Shown: in pieces, positions 1-11,438 of the stretch
Layout of the letters: each line of letters opens with the position of its first letter
How positions within the stretch are numbered: the stretch's first letter is position 1
NCBI GenBank assembly: GCA_021399445.1
Contig: JAJTUQ010000001.1
Coordinates: 7,130,001-7,194,000 of the forward strand
Direction of reading: 5' to 3'
Length of the DNA: 64,000 nt
Source of the DNA: Xylogone sp. PMI_703
Lineage: Eukaryota > Ascomycota > Leotiomycetes
Made by a program: the position numbers and the translations under genes
The notes under the pieces: model-generated
Database searches by the model: none
The model's input: the letters and a program-made list of their open reading frames with translations, nothing else
Told to the model about the DNA's origin: nothing

Positions 1-2407
1 TCCTACTTAGGTGAGGGTGGCACTTACCATAACATGGGCTGTCCGAGAAACATGCTGGGGGGTAAACACCCAGCCCAAAATACTTCTACTTCACCCGGTA
101 CTTGATGTCTGCTAGACTGGATAAACAATGTAGCGAACAGGATGTTATCAAGTTGTTTAATCCATTCGTTCTTTATCCCGTCGAAACAGCTTTACTTCAC
201 CTCAAGCTTCCAAAAATCTCACAAGTTAAACATACGCAGTGAGGTAGTCCCGGACGGGCGGGGACATGGGGGCAGATATAACACTGCAAATAAACAGCAT
301 GTCGAACCCTTAAAATGCAAAATCTCTTGCCGTACTGGAGATGAAAAGTCTGGGAGTTGTAGAAAGCCCAATGAGAGATATTGTGGATTTTGAGCACAGA
401 AATAGTTCCGCGGCGAACTTACACTTCCGATTTGTCCCCCGGCGACTCTCTGGTCTGGTCTGCTTTCGTCTTTTCTCACAGATGTACGTTCTAACTGGAA
501 ATATATATAGTGAAGTGGCTAACCTGGGATGATAGCAAGCCCAGTTTTACAGTCTACGACTCCTTTTAAAAGGAGCTCTCGGAGCACTACGATTCAAACT
601 GCAAACGGCTCAGTAACTCGGCGAACATTACAAGTTGAAATACAACTAGTATATAATGGGAACACAATAGGAGAGTTTGCAGCAAGTGACGCTGTAAATA
701 TACCAGGTGTGGCAAAGCAGCAAACCAACGATGTTCTGGGACATTTGTTCGCCGCAACTTTTTTACGGCGACGAGTCCTCATAATCAGAATCTTTATATA
801 TCCAACATGGAGACTGGGATTGTAAAAAGCCTTCCCGCAAAATGATCAAGATAAGCTTCTCTTGTATGTCATTATTCACTAGTTAAGAAAAACATGTTAC
901 TAACTTTAATATAGTGTTTATATTTAATCAATAATAAGAACAAGGAATTACTTCAAAATACCAAGCTGTTTTGAAATATACTTATTGTTACGATCTGCGA
1001 TATCAAAGATATCAATGCTGCTGGCACTGGGCAATGTTCACCCTAATCTATCGTCTATCCTTATGCTTTGTAGTATATCAAAGCTTGAGGAACTAGCACA
1101 TACCAAAATAGGCAATTAGTATGCTCTTTGGTTTAGCTCTTCTTACAGAATCCTTGAAATTGAGCATACCCATACCTACGGCTATTCCATAGAGTTGTTG
1201 TGCCCATGACACTTATTTCAGTGTTACCCAGTATAACCAATGCCGTCCTCAATTGGTGAAGGGATGTCCGACTTCTTTTTCCAAAGTTACTATTATGAAA
1301 ATCCACGGAATGACAACAAAAATTTAAATGACGAGAGGTATATATTTAATGCTACCTTCGGCTTTAGGTACAGGCGTGAGAGAAAGCAAATCATCAGTCG
1401 TTCTCTTCCATGCCCTAAAGGGGCTAGCTTATGAAAGATGCCCTTGGTTCATTCTGAGATATGTGTTTCCATGAAATGTTTTCTGTGTGGAATACTTTTT
1501 GAACAAGATTAGAGAGTATGAATTATACTTATACAATATATATGTGCCCGATTGTGCATGTTCACTCTTATGATGACTCCGCAGGATTGTGTCGCGCCTA
1601 AAACAATTTAGTTTTGGTCAAATTTGCGGACCGATCCATGGGCATAGTGAATTAAAGCAGTTAATAAAGTCTCATCAATAGTAGTTGCGTAATTTCAATA
1701 TCAGTTTTACTCTTGAACATATATCCAGGAGGTATGACTTTCCAGGCTGCAAGAAACTGTGTAGTATTTTGAAACTAGACTACTCTGAAAAAGTGAAATC
1801 CAAATCGATTTAATGGGTCCATCAGAATTGATACAGTGATCTCTCTGAAACTCCATGAATATTAATACGAGCCAGTATTAAATCCATGTGTAACTGTGAA
1901 AAGAGGAGAACAAGTGAGGAAGTCGCATCGCACCTATGAGATCCTAGTGGTCCGTGCATGCCCCCTAATCTGGGCATTGCAATCCCCAGATCCTAGTCCA
2001 AAAACATACATTGCACTTTTGACAACTCCCTGGTTATTTATCATCATCCAAATATTATATCGCTACTACCAAAATAGGATACCCTGACTCCAACTAATGA
2101 ATCGACCATTCAACGTACGAATCGTTAATAAGTTTTGAGGCTTTTGTAAGTTTCCATTTTCTTCATTCGTTGATGGGAGCTTCTGCCAGGACGGCAGTTA
2201 CGCCACATGGTGCTGCTCTCTAAGCAACTACGCATCTGGAAGCGGCTCGGCGCGTCATGACGAGACCATGAACAGCGACTAGATCTGCTGTATTGGACGG
2301 ATTAGGTGACTCCATGGTGTTTCTCATCAATACGGGATATTTCCCTTCCCCCCCCCAGGATCCCCAGGTCACATAGCGAAAGCAGAAATATTCCGCAGAG
2401 CCCTGCG
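1..2407. other. Gene-free AT-rich stretch
   Basis: I found no supportable gene here. Open frames are short, lack recognisable domains and cannot be joined by convincing splice sites. The sequence looks AT-rich, with several TATATA runs, most clearly between about 830 and 1000 and around 1530. No terminal repeats, poly-A tract or transposase-like frame was seen. It may be ordinary intergenic DNA or decayed repeat sequence; the sequence alone does not decide. Confidence 0.4.
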
Positions 2408-4784
2408 TTAGGATACGGGTACCTGCAATTCTCTCAATCCATGTAGGATCATCCGCATACTTACATCCAACTCTTTCTTCCTGAATAGCGCATACGTCGT
2501 TATAGTCCGTAGAAGATGAGCTGAAAACCAGCTTTTAAGCATGCCCTTCTGGCATGCATTTGCTCCAACGGCGAGACACCAGAGCACAGCTCCTGGGAGA
2601 GGTTCCCAGAACTCTAGCAATCTGGTTTTCTCCAGCGCCTTTTGCAGGCTTTTGGCATCTTCCTCGAATAGTTGTGCCGTACTCGCACTTTTATTTGCCG
2701 GGGCCATGACTGGGATACCTTTCCGAGAGAGAATAATGATGGCAAGCCGAAGAGATTCATAAACATAATCATTTGTGGCTGGGTGAGATACGGGACTATC
2801 GGCTGAGGGGAAATCCAGCAGCGAGGATCGGATGGATGACCATCGGGCAGTCAGCGCGTCTCTATTGGAAACCGATGCCGAAACTGGCTCCACATAGGCT
2901 GCAGGATCCGTCTCGTTCCATGCTTTATATATGCAAACGAGTCGGCTAAGATAGTCCAGGAGATACAGAACCTCCAGACCGATGCCATCCAGGGCTTCAG
3001 GCCCGACGAAGTATTCCTGAAAAGTGAAGCATCTGAAGTCTTCTAAGTTAGCTGATTCGCCTATAATGTCTTCGACTATGCTGATTCTTTCGGGACCGGT
3101 GAACCTATAGGGCAGGCTGGAAGTAAGTACACAGAAACCATAGTCGTGCCTAGAAAACGATTAGTCACTTCCCCGTTGCACGATTTCTAAGCTTCCGGCA
3201 TCCACGCCTCCTGAGCCATCCGGCTCATATCGAACGGAGCTCCTCTTCTGAGATAAAGGTCAAAGCCCACTTACGCTACAATGATTTGCTTTAAGTCGCC
3301 CTCAAATCCAAGGCAGTCTATTCCCCCGCGTAGGTCTACCATCCGCTTCAATCCTTGGAGATGTATCTCTGCTTTATCAATGTTTCCTTGAATACACTAT
3401 AGCAAACGCTCACCATTTGTTAGCAAACGCCAGTTTCCTAACAAGAGAGACTCCTATTTCGAGAGAAGGTATACCTCTTCATTTATCAGAGCCACTACGG
3501 TTGTAAGAACTTCGTCCGTGCAGCATCTCTGCTCATCACTGAGGCTCTCATTGACGAACCGGATGACATATCCCTTATGCACAAATGCCATTTCCCCTGG
3601 ACTCTGACCATTCATTGCGGCAGTATTTAGAAGCGAGTTGAACAAGTGAGAGTGAAATAGCCCAACAAATCTCATCGCAGCAGGCATTACAGTGTTTCTC
3701 AATGGGTTCTTACTCAGTTGGCTGCTCTCATAGTACTGGTTTATATCTAGTTATATTAGTTTTTATTGGCTGAAAAGTATGAAGCCAAGGTGTGCATTCG
3801 GAGGGGGGCTTAATGACTGTAGCATGCCAGGTTCGGATGCACTGCTGATAAAGCAATTTGAGCCGAATCATACCCACACAAGACGGGATTAAGCATTAGA
3901 TGAATACGAACTGCCAGCAAGCTGCATGCTGCATGCTGCACATTGCAAACGAGTATTCTCGGGTCCACATGGCCCGGGCCGCTGCGTTCCCGTCATGCAT
4001 GGATGTCGTACGACAGGAAGCTAATAATCGGAGGACGACTTACATCTTTCAATAACCTGATACATGTCTGCGGAAATAGTTCCCCATGCCTCAACATCAA
4101 ATGGGTTTCTATAGCTGGGGCTCGCTATACTGCGTGTATCCGCCATTGGGAAATAGCCATCAAGGGGCTGGCTATAATACATTCTTTCACTTGGAGTTGA
4201 ATCCTGGGAGCTGGCGACAGAACCGAAGGCTTTCAGCCGCTTTACTGATCCTCTGCCACTAGATCTAGGACTTAGAGGTAACTGTTGCCTTTCGCATCCG
4301 GGTGTGTTCTGAGTGCTCGGAGTCTGTCGGCTGTGTGCATTGGCGGCATCCTGACGGTTCTTCAGTTGAGCGACCAAAATCTCAGGGGCCGTGACCGTCT
4401 GGCTTATCGAGGAGGGATTGGAAAGATTCTGGGACTGAACCGGCTGTCTGCAGCTCGGGCAAATTGATATTGATGGTTGCTAATGACGAATTAAGAAATG
4501 TAACCTTTTTTTCGAATACATCATGACCATCGACTCACCTGTTCAGGTACAATGACATTATCTACCTGTACAGAGCCTTGAGGCTTTGGAGCAATCGGCT
4601 CTGAAGATCGTGAAAGTCTCTTTCGAGATCTTTGTTGTTCATGGTATCTCGATGTTACATGAGTTCGAACCGTTCGTTCTACATCCGCAGGCCTCCGCTT
4701 CAGCGGCGATGTGATCTGAACGAACTGGAAGGCGGGCCGAGAAGTGACATCGCCCCGTCTTCGATCTTTTTCTTTCGATTCCAT
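2408..4784 (-). CDS. Fungal-specific transcription factor domain protein without an obvious zinc cluster
   Basis: Five exons join in phase to 605 residues: 4784-4539, 4479-4044, 3746-3475, 3396-3275 and 3149-2408. The N-terminus is basic (residues about 9-45, FVQITSPLKRRP followed by a TVRTHV segment), as in many fungal proteins that carry the Fungal_trans_2 (DUF3468) domain. The domain itself is recognised from about residue 215 by KNPLRNTVMPAA, then HLQGLKRMVDLRGGIDCLG, then the C-terminal helical part. No Zn2Cys6 pattern (CX2CX6C) is visible in exon 1 or 2, so DNA binding is not shown; it may be a cofactor or use the basic N-terminus. Intron 2 is long for this window (297 nt). Family assignment is fairly firm; target genes and pathway are unknown. 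Confidence 0.75.
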
Positions 4785-5676
4785 TGCAGAGATTCAATTA
4801 ATTAAGATATATTGAGGAAAATTTAATCAGCATTGCGTGTCCTGAGCAGAGAATATCTCTATAATCAATTGTGCTATAGGAGAGCGCTTGGACTACGGGT
4901 CAATGTGGATACGGAGAGTAACGTTTCTGTAGTTAGATGAATAAGCCGAAAAGATTGATATTGCACTGAAGATGCAACCCAAACTAAGTAATTATGATGA
5001 CAATTTAAATGTTAAATAGCTTCTTTGTCGATTTAGACGTGGATTTTAGCGGTGAATTTGTTGGATCCTTCCTTATCACAATTGAGGCGGAACTCGATCC
5101 GTTCACCCGCTGCTGGGTAAGCAAATCCAGGCGGGGGCTGACGCCCTCTGACGCCCTCTGCTCGGGTTGACCGATTCTATGGTACTCTGATTATAATTAA
5201 CCTTATCCATGTTAAGGTTAACCATTGATCTTCTTAAATTAGGTAATATGCAAAAGGCAAACGTCAAAAATACAGATGCTGCGAGGTAAGATGATAACAT
5301 AATACTGCATTACATTGCATAGGATTGAGGATTAGGGCCTATTATTATGTAGCTGCTCAATTGCACAAATATTTATTCCACCAAAGAATCATCCTGCCTT
5401 GTCTCTAAATTTGGTCTGCGTGGCTGACAAGACATATGCGGGTGACGATGGTATGGGAATAGGGCGAGAAATTCAGCGCCTTAGGCCGCTATCAGAGTCC
5501 TTGCAATACGGCTTGAGAGGGAGGCTCGGGATGGTGTAGATCTCGTTACGAAGCAAGGTAATACGAAATATCACCGATGAAGCGCCAAAGGGAGTTCGCA
5601 GAGGGTATCAATCTAATAGTGAAAATAATGTTCATTTAGTCGTCTCTTAACATGCATCAAATGTGTATCTCCCAGG
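4785..5676. other. Intergenic spacer, no gene seen
   Basis: About 0.9 kb lying 5' of the transcription-factor gene and 3' of its minus-strand neighbour. It probably contains the promoter of the former and the terminator of the latter. The only structure noted is a short tandem duplication at 5139-5162. No frame is supportable. Confidence 0.4.
5139..5162. repeat. 10-bp tandem duplication
   Basis: The unit ACGCCCTCTG occurs twice in direct succession, followed by a near-continuation. It is a minor local slippage product inside an intergenic spacer. Confidence 0.7.
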
Positions 5677-8536
5677 TCATGATTCATTATTCCATTGTTT
5701 CCACTCATCAGCAATCCTCTCCATCTCCCACTCGGCCTCCGATGCGCTAGGTCCACCTGCATTGCTCAATCTCCTTAGATCTGCCAAATCAAGTTTGTAT
5801 TTTGCCTCAATAGCTTTCCTCTCTCGAGCTTTATTTGCTAGGAGCATGTAATCGTTCGTGTCAACTGCCCTCCTAAATATGTTCCTCATGCGCTCTGAAT
5901 ACAGTTGGCAGCTCGATCTAGGTAGCCTCTGCTGGACCTTGTTAAACATTGCTGGGATAGCCTTCCCTTTTTCTAGCTCTGGTCGCACCACCTCATCCCA
6001 GCATTCAGGGCATACGGTGAATTCTGGAAGTTGCGTGATAATATGCCAGTAGCAATCGGTAAGGTCTTCGTCTTTCTGGCATTCTTCTATCATAGATAAC
6101 CTGCGAATGACGCTTGCAAGGTGTCGTGTGTCAGGCTTAGAGTAAGACGAGTCGACCGAATCCGCGGTGGTCTCAAGAGCGTCAAAATATTGGATGAAAC
6201 GCTTGCTGTCAAACCTGAGATCGCATATTCGTGGAGAACCGGGAGGCACATTAGCATCATTTCGTACAAAAATGCCTCTTAGAGCCGGAAGTAAGGCTTC
6301 AACTGTCTTTGCGCAGCTGAAGCATACATCAAAGTTTCGGATTGGACGGCCGGTCATAGGATCGATAATTGAATGCCACTGACGTATTGCCTCGTGTTTC
6401 CCTAAGCAGGGCTGGGTGTTAGCTGCAATTTCGGCAACCCGGTAGAAGAGCTCCAAGTCTCTCCTATGATCTTTGAGAGTAAGTAGCCAGGCTATTCGGT
6501 ACCACGGCGAGCTGCCAAAATCGCAGAGGACTTCGGTTTCGGCTGGACGGAACGGCGCTGGAATAAAATGATATCGGAATTCTGTAGGTGCAATAGATGA
6601 TTCATAGCAAGATGAGCATATATCAAAGTTTGGACATTGTGGCAATGTCAACCAGTCATTGCGCCCTCTTGTGTAGGTTGTTCGAGGGCAGGGAACTAGA
6701 GGTGGAGCGTTGCCGCGTTCAATATCTTCTGAGTAGCGTCTATAAGATCCAACTGGTCTCTCAAGATGGGTGCTGGAAGCTGGCGGCTGGAAAGGAGGGG
6801 GTTGCCAGTAGTCTTTGTCTTTGCTATTGGAACTAGAAGATGCCTTATAATTGGCAAGTTCGTCTTCATCCAAGTACTCTACAGGAGGATATTGTGTGTC
6901 CCCCAAAGCAACGAGATCAACTCCAGTCGGCATAGGCATGGCAATCGATGCATGAGATGATGTGGGTGAGGGATACTTCTTGCCAGGGATGGGAGAGACA
7001 TTACCCTGTCTGGAATTTGCCCGATGATTTGGTGGGCGATCGCGATCGGAAGGATTCAACTTCTCGGAAGGAGACCTCTTGTCGTCTGTAGGGGATACGG
7101 GCCTCGAGTTAAGTTTCTTTGGGTCGCGAGAGCTCGGGAATGTGTCACTACGTCCAAAACTTTCAGTTTTTGGAGTCCTAGGTGTCCCATTAGGCGAAAT
7201 TTTTGGCGACGGTAGTGGAGATACAGGCTTGGGTTGTAAAGATACGTCAAAAGTGGAGGATCTGTTAGATGCCGTTGGTGAACGCTGGAATCGGTGTTGA
7301 GTATCGCTATCTCGAGAGTATCTATGGCGACGATCACCATCACGGCGCTCCTTAACATAGTCGCTGTCTGCAAAGTCGTCCTCACCAGGATAATATCCTT
7401 GGTCCTGGCGGCTAGAGGTTCTGGAGAGACTATTTGGGTCATACACACTTGCAGGCCGCTGAGAACGCCTCTCACCTCTCCTCAGATTATCTTCAGTCTC
7501 CTGAGGAGGTTTAGGAGGCCGCTCGATAGTGCCACTTCTAGACCTGCTTCCGGATTCATAGTCACTGTTCGGTCGAGGAGACTGTGACCAGCTGCTCCTA
7601 TTCGATCGTTTGTCGCTCGCAGGACTCGGGTTCTGGCTCTGGTGGGGAGAGCGTTGTCTAGCTGGGTTTGAAGATTGATCAAAATACCCTCTAGAGTGAC
7701 TTCTACCAACATCTGGCGATAGCAACCCGTCACCAGGATGCTTTTTGGAGCTTCCCATGTATCTGAATTCTTCATCCTTCTCTGATTCTATGCAAGGGTA
7801 AGCTGAAGCACTTCTTTTGTGGTGTGTTGACTCCTGTTGAGTTTCTATTGATGGCAAATCATGCTTGCTCGGCCGTATGTCGATATGTGGATGAAGGGTG
7901 TCATCTCGCAGCGTGGGTTCGCGGCCTCGAACATGATCAGTTCTACTGGTATTTGGCTCTTTTCCTGAGTCCCATTTTTTGCTTTGGTGTCTGAAAGATT
8001 TACTTCTTCTACTTCTTGCCTCCTTCTTTAACTCCTCCTTGTTAGTGGTGGAGGACTCGGTATCGCTTTTTGGAACGAATACAAATCGTCTCTCAGGGTT
8101 GTCGCTCTCGGAATCTAGATTCATCTCACTTGCAGGGACGTCCACATCAATTATAAGAGGGTGCTGGTCGACAGCACCTCGGCTGGGGGGCTCATCATCT
8201 GAAGTAATCGACGTAGCCTTGAACTCCCTTGCCAGAGAATCTACCTCATCTTCGACCGAAGGGCTAACATGGTTTCGCTTTTCGGGTTTTCGATGTCTGC
8301 CTCTATACTGCGCCGGTTCACGCGCTGGCTCTCGCACCGGGCCGTCAAAGTATGCGGAGGCTGTCGTTGGTGGAGGAGACCACCTGCCATCATGTTAGCC
8401 ACGAGCAGCCATAAAAAGACTCAAGGAGAAAGATCTCTTACCCTCCGGAAGATTTAGGCCTCGGCTTCCAAAATCCCTTCAAGAGAAGGTCTGTGGCATC
8501 GGGCACTGACTCCTGACGGTGATGTGACTTATCCAT
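5677..8536 (-). CDS. Conserved fungal protein: Ser/Arg-rich disordered N-terminus, cysteine-containing C-terminus
   Basis: Two exons, 8536-8442 and 8383-5677, give 933 residues. Exon 1 encodes MDKSHHRQESVPDATDLLLK and the frame closes in phase across a 58-nt intron (donor GTAAGA, acceptor GGCAG). Residues about 60-540 are low complexity, rich in Ser, Arg, Pro, Asp and Lys, and predicted disordered by composition. The last 380 residues look folded and contain spaced cysteine pairs: CPNFDICSSC near 616-625, a preceding Cys near 596, FDVCFSC near 720 and FTVCPEC near 823. These could bind zinc. No signal peptide or membrane segment is evident. I know similar proteins in ascomycetes only as uncharacterised or as Ser/Arg-related nuclear matrix-like proteins. 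No function can be assigned. Confidence 0.8.
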
Positions 8537-9564
8537 CTTGGCCAGTTGAGCTCAAACTAACTGCTTCATCTACTGGATCTGGTGAGACAAAAGTGCCATA
8601 TAGACAAGCAGGAAAACGAGATACTATATCGTTATATTATCGCATCGCACAACTAATGGAATGTATGTATAAAAAACACAAAAAACGTTGTTCGTGCAGA
8701 CAAGGGGGGCTTTGCTGGTATGCAGAGGCAGGTTGTCGTCCCGTGGCTTGGGAACGAAGCTCAGTAGGTGCGGGTATCGAGATGACGCGCTGACGCAGCC
8801 GCAACTGCCCCTCACTGCTGTACAGTACTTATCGTGATCCGAGGACACGCACAGGCATTTAACATCGTATTCGCATGTAGCTATAGATAACTCTGGAAAC
8901 TCTTGGTCAGACTTTCGAGCATCATCTACGGCTTCACCCGTGGCGGCAACGCCATCGTCCAGGTGCCAGTGGAGCCGCGCATAGCCAGACTGATTGGTAC
9001 AACATCCAGCAGCTCATGCAGCTGCGCGTTGTCAGAATATCATCTACCCACTATGCGGCAAAATCTTATTCAATCGTCAGCCTTGGCGGCAAACGGTTTT
9101 GCCTCCCATTGACTGCGAGACATCACCGAGGAGAACAATAGTATGGTAAAACAGACATTACATTATTATGATACCAGGCACAGTGGCGTGCAGCTGACGG
9201 CCTTCCGATGCCATCCAGAAGCATGCCATTTCTAAATACAGAACTCCTGTTCTAGCCGTTTATTCCCTGGAAAACTGACAATAATAAAATCCGACCAAAC
9301 TCAAGTCTCCTTTCTAACCTAACCGGCATCTGTTAAATCACGCTACAGACACCGCAGAGCCTCATATCCCGACTATTTCAAATGATGATTTGCCTCCAGG
9401 TAATCCAGTATTTTTACGCCTTCCTACATGAGGAGAGCAAGAAGCCAGGTCATCGATCCTTCGGCTGAGCGGCCAGTGTGGAGAGACTTTCCGGTCAGCA
9501 GGTCTTTTTTTGCTGTGATATTTATACTTGTTACACGTCGGACTCGGTCCAGATACAGGCTCCC
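8537..9564. other. Intergenic spacer, no gene seen
   Basis: About 1 kb upstream of the preceding minus-strand gene and downstream of PGA2. Small frames (for example 8903-9112 on the plus strand) have no recognisable domain. A CTGTACAGTAC element lies near 8818-8828, the same sequence type that clusters at 21.6-22.8 kb. Confidence 0.4.
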
Positions 9565-10029
9565 TTAATCCTCCAGCAACTCCTTGATATCGTCGTCCAA
9601 GGCGTCCTCGATCTCTTTCAACCGTTGTTCCTCCGCATTCAATACTTTCTTCACGAAGTTCCGTTGCCGCTTTCTGGCCTTCTTGCCCCAATTCGCACCT
9701 GTTGTCTCGGTGTCTTCTTCTTCATCACTGTCCTCTTCCTCTTCCACTTTGCCTCCTCGCAGGGCATTCGGACTGATCTTTGCCTTCCCCTTCGCCGCCC
9801 CTTCTGCCTCCGCCTCAGCGGTAGCCATCTGCTTCTCATGTTCCTTCTCTTGAACCTTTGCCCCCAATTTCATGATATAGGGTCGCAGTAACAGGTATGC
9901 TCCAACTACTGCAATCATTCGGATGTATCTCTCAGTTGTCATGTCCCTGAAAGTGTTTCCCAGGTTTGTCGATAGGTTGTTGCCCCACCATTTGAAGATG
10001 TCAATGATTGTATCAATGTAGTCGGCCAT
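9565..10029 (-). CDS. PGA2: PGA2-like ER/trafficking protein
   Basis: Single exon, 154 residues. It matches the fungal PGA2 family (processing of Gas1 and ALP), small ER-membrane proteins needed for protein trafficking. Visible layout: an N-terminal amphipathic stretch (MADYIDTIIDIFKWW), one hydrophobic segment at about 37-53 (MIAVVGAYLLLRPYIM), then a charged cytosolic tail with an acidic run (EEEEDSDEEED) and a Lys/Arg-rich patch (KKARKRQRNFVKK) before an acidic C-terminus. Length and order of these parts are usual for the family. It lies head-to-head with MHF1, with 482 bp between the start codons. Confidence 0.85.
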   Translation of the reverse strand: MADYIDTIIDIFKWWGNNLSTNLGNTFRDMTTERYIRMIAVVGAYLLLRPYIMKLGAKVQEKEHEKQMATAEAEAEGAAKGKAKISPNALRGGKVEEEEDSDEEEDTETTGANWGKKARKRQRNFVKKVLNAEEQRLKEIEDALDDDIKELLED

Positions 10030-10511
10030 TGTGAATTAAGTCGAGCCTCGACAGTCCGAAACAATTGTTATAGAAAAGCAAGGTAGCTATAAATTTTGTA
10101 TAATAAAATAAATGGCGCGACTGGTCCAGATCCCAAACGAACCAGGGGAGCTCAGAAGAAAAAAGCCTCAAGGCGAAAGAATTGTTTCACTAGAGAATTG
10201 TGCGACCAGATTAATCCGAAGCTGTAATTATAAAAGTGCAGAATAGGAATACAGAGGGTAGAAAGAGACTTTTAAATCATATCGGGGTCGCCGGTCTGAA
10301 AGCCAATTTTCCCAGGAAGCTCCGGAAGCTTGCGAGTCAGAATCGCTTTTATTTCGAAGCCGACTGATGCGGTCAGTACATGTATTTCCCGCACCCGGAG
10401 GAACTTCGGCAAACGCGTCATAGATTCGTCCGCATCATTTCGAGATTCAACGCGAGGTCGAACCAGTGTTTTCAATTATATACCTAGACGGTCGATTGAA
10501 AACAAAATATA
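10030..10511. promoter_or_regulatory. Divergent promoter region PGA2/MHF1
   Basis: This 482-bp spacer separates two start codons on opposite strands and must hold both promoters. A minus-strand open frame at 10272-10475 begins with TTG, is short and has no recognisable domain, so I do not call it a gene. No clear TATA box was identified. Confidence 0.5.
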
Positions 10512-11023
10512 ATGGCGGACCAGATGGATGAGACTTTGCGAGAGGTATGTTTCTTTGAAATCACCTTCGAAAATTTTGGCCATTAATACGTAGGAGCATC
10601 TAACAGCAACTCAAAGCCTCGCTCTGGTTCTCCGTCGGGAAAATCGTCGATGAAGAAACCGCCCGGCTCAACACGAGCGCAACACCACAGTTCATAGGCG
10701 CCCTGACTGAAATGGTATGGGCACAAATAGGTTTGTTCATTTCCTCTTCTTTCTCACCGCCTCTCTTCTCCAAACTTCAAAATGCAACGTTTTCTTTGTC
10801 ATTATGTCGATTAAGCACAATACACTGACATCCCTTCAAAGAAACCATCGCCGTGGACCTCGAGAACTTCTCCCGACATGCGGGCCGCACCACGATCAAT
10901 ACCGATGATGTGCTGCTTATCACGAGGAGAAACGAGGCTTTGTATGAGATTATGCAGGATTTTATAGATCAGGAGAAGGCAAAGGCTGGGAAAGGGAAGG
11001 GGAAGGCTAGGGGGAAGAATTGA
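10512..11023 (+). CDS. MHF1: CENP-S / MHF1 histone-fold protein
   Basis: Three exons, 10512-10544, 10607-10730 and 10842-11023, give 112 residues; no single open frame shows the gene. The core is diagnostic of CENP-S/MHF1: LKASLWFSVGKIVDEE, then TPQFIGALTEMVWAQI, then RHAGRTTINTDDVLLITRRN. MHF1 pairs with MHF2/CENP-X in a histone-fold tetramer that supports FANCM-type helicases at stalled forks and the CENP-T branch of the kinetochore. The C-terminus is a Lys/Gly-rich tail (GKGKGKARGKN). Acceptor choice for exon 2 (TAACAG at 10601-10606) is set by phase and by continuity with the family start. Confidence 0.9.
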
Positions 11024-11438
11024 AGAGTTGAGGATTAGGTTTTAGAGGCATTAGCAGGTTGGGATACCCGGCGTTCTTGGAGTATTGCGTGAATTGGAGA
11101 ATAAGTGTGTTCTTATGGGAACAACATGTTAAATGGATTATCCGATAAAGGAGAGGCATGAAACCATGGGCTTTGGGGACAAGTACCTAAGTTCGACAAT
11201 ATCAAATAGCAAATTACATATCAATATGACATAAGATCCTAAACCTATACATATCCATCCGATCAATCTCATAGGGGAAGTACAAAATTCCCAATATTAT
11301 TTCTATAGCCATAACGTATTAGAGTAAATGCAGCAACGAGCTGGTATCATCTTTGCCAGAAGAACCAACACCACAAACTCCGCGCCAATGCATTGCCAAA
11401 AAAGAATAAGAGCAAAACCCGCACAGAATCCCCCGGCT
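11024..11438. other. Convergent 3' spacer, no gene
   Basis: The region lies between the stop codons of MHF1 (plus) and the MSO1-like gene (minus). It is expected to hold the 3' untranslated regions of both. No conserved frame was seen. Confidence 0.4.

Noticed and set aside
529..825. 98-codon frame with a stretch (IQTANGSVTRRTLQVEI) faintly like a retroelement protease
   Set aside because: No catalytic motif, no neighbouring reverse transcriptase or integrase frame and no terminal repeats; the likeness is too weak to call an element.
10272..10475. 67-codon minus-strand frame in the PGA2/MHF1 spacer
   Set aside because: Starts with TTG; the first ATG leaves under 50 codons and nothing is recognised.
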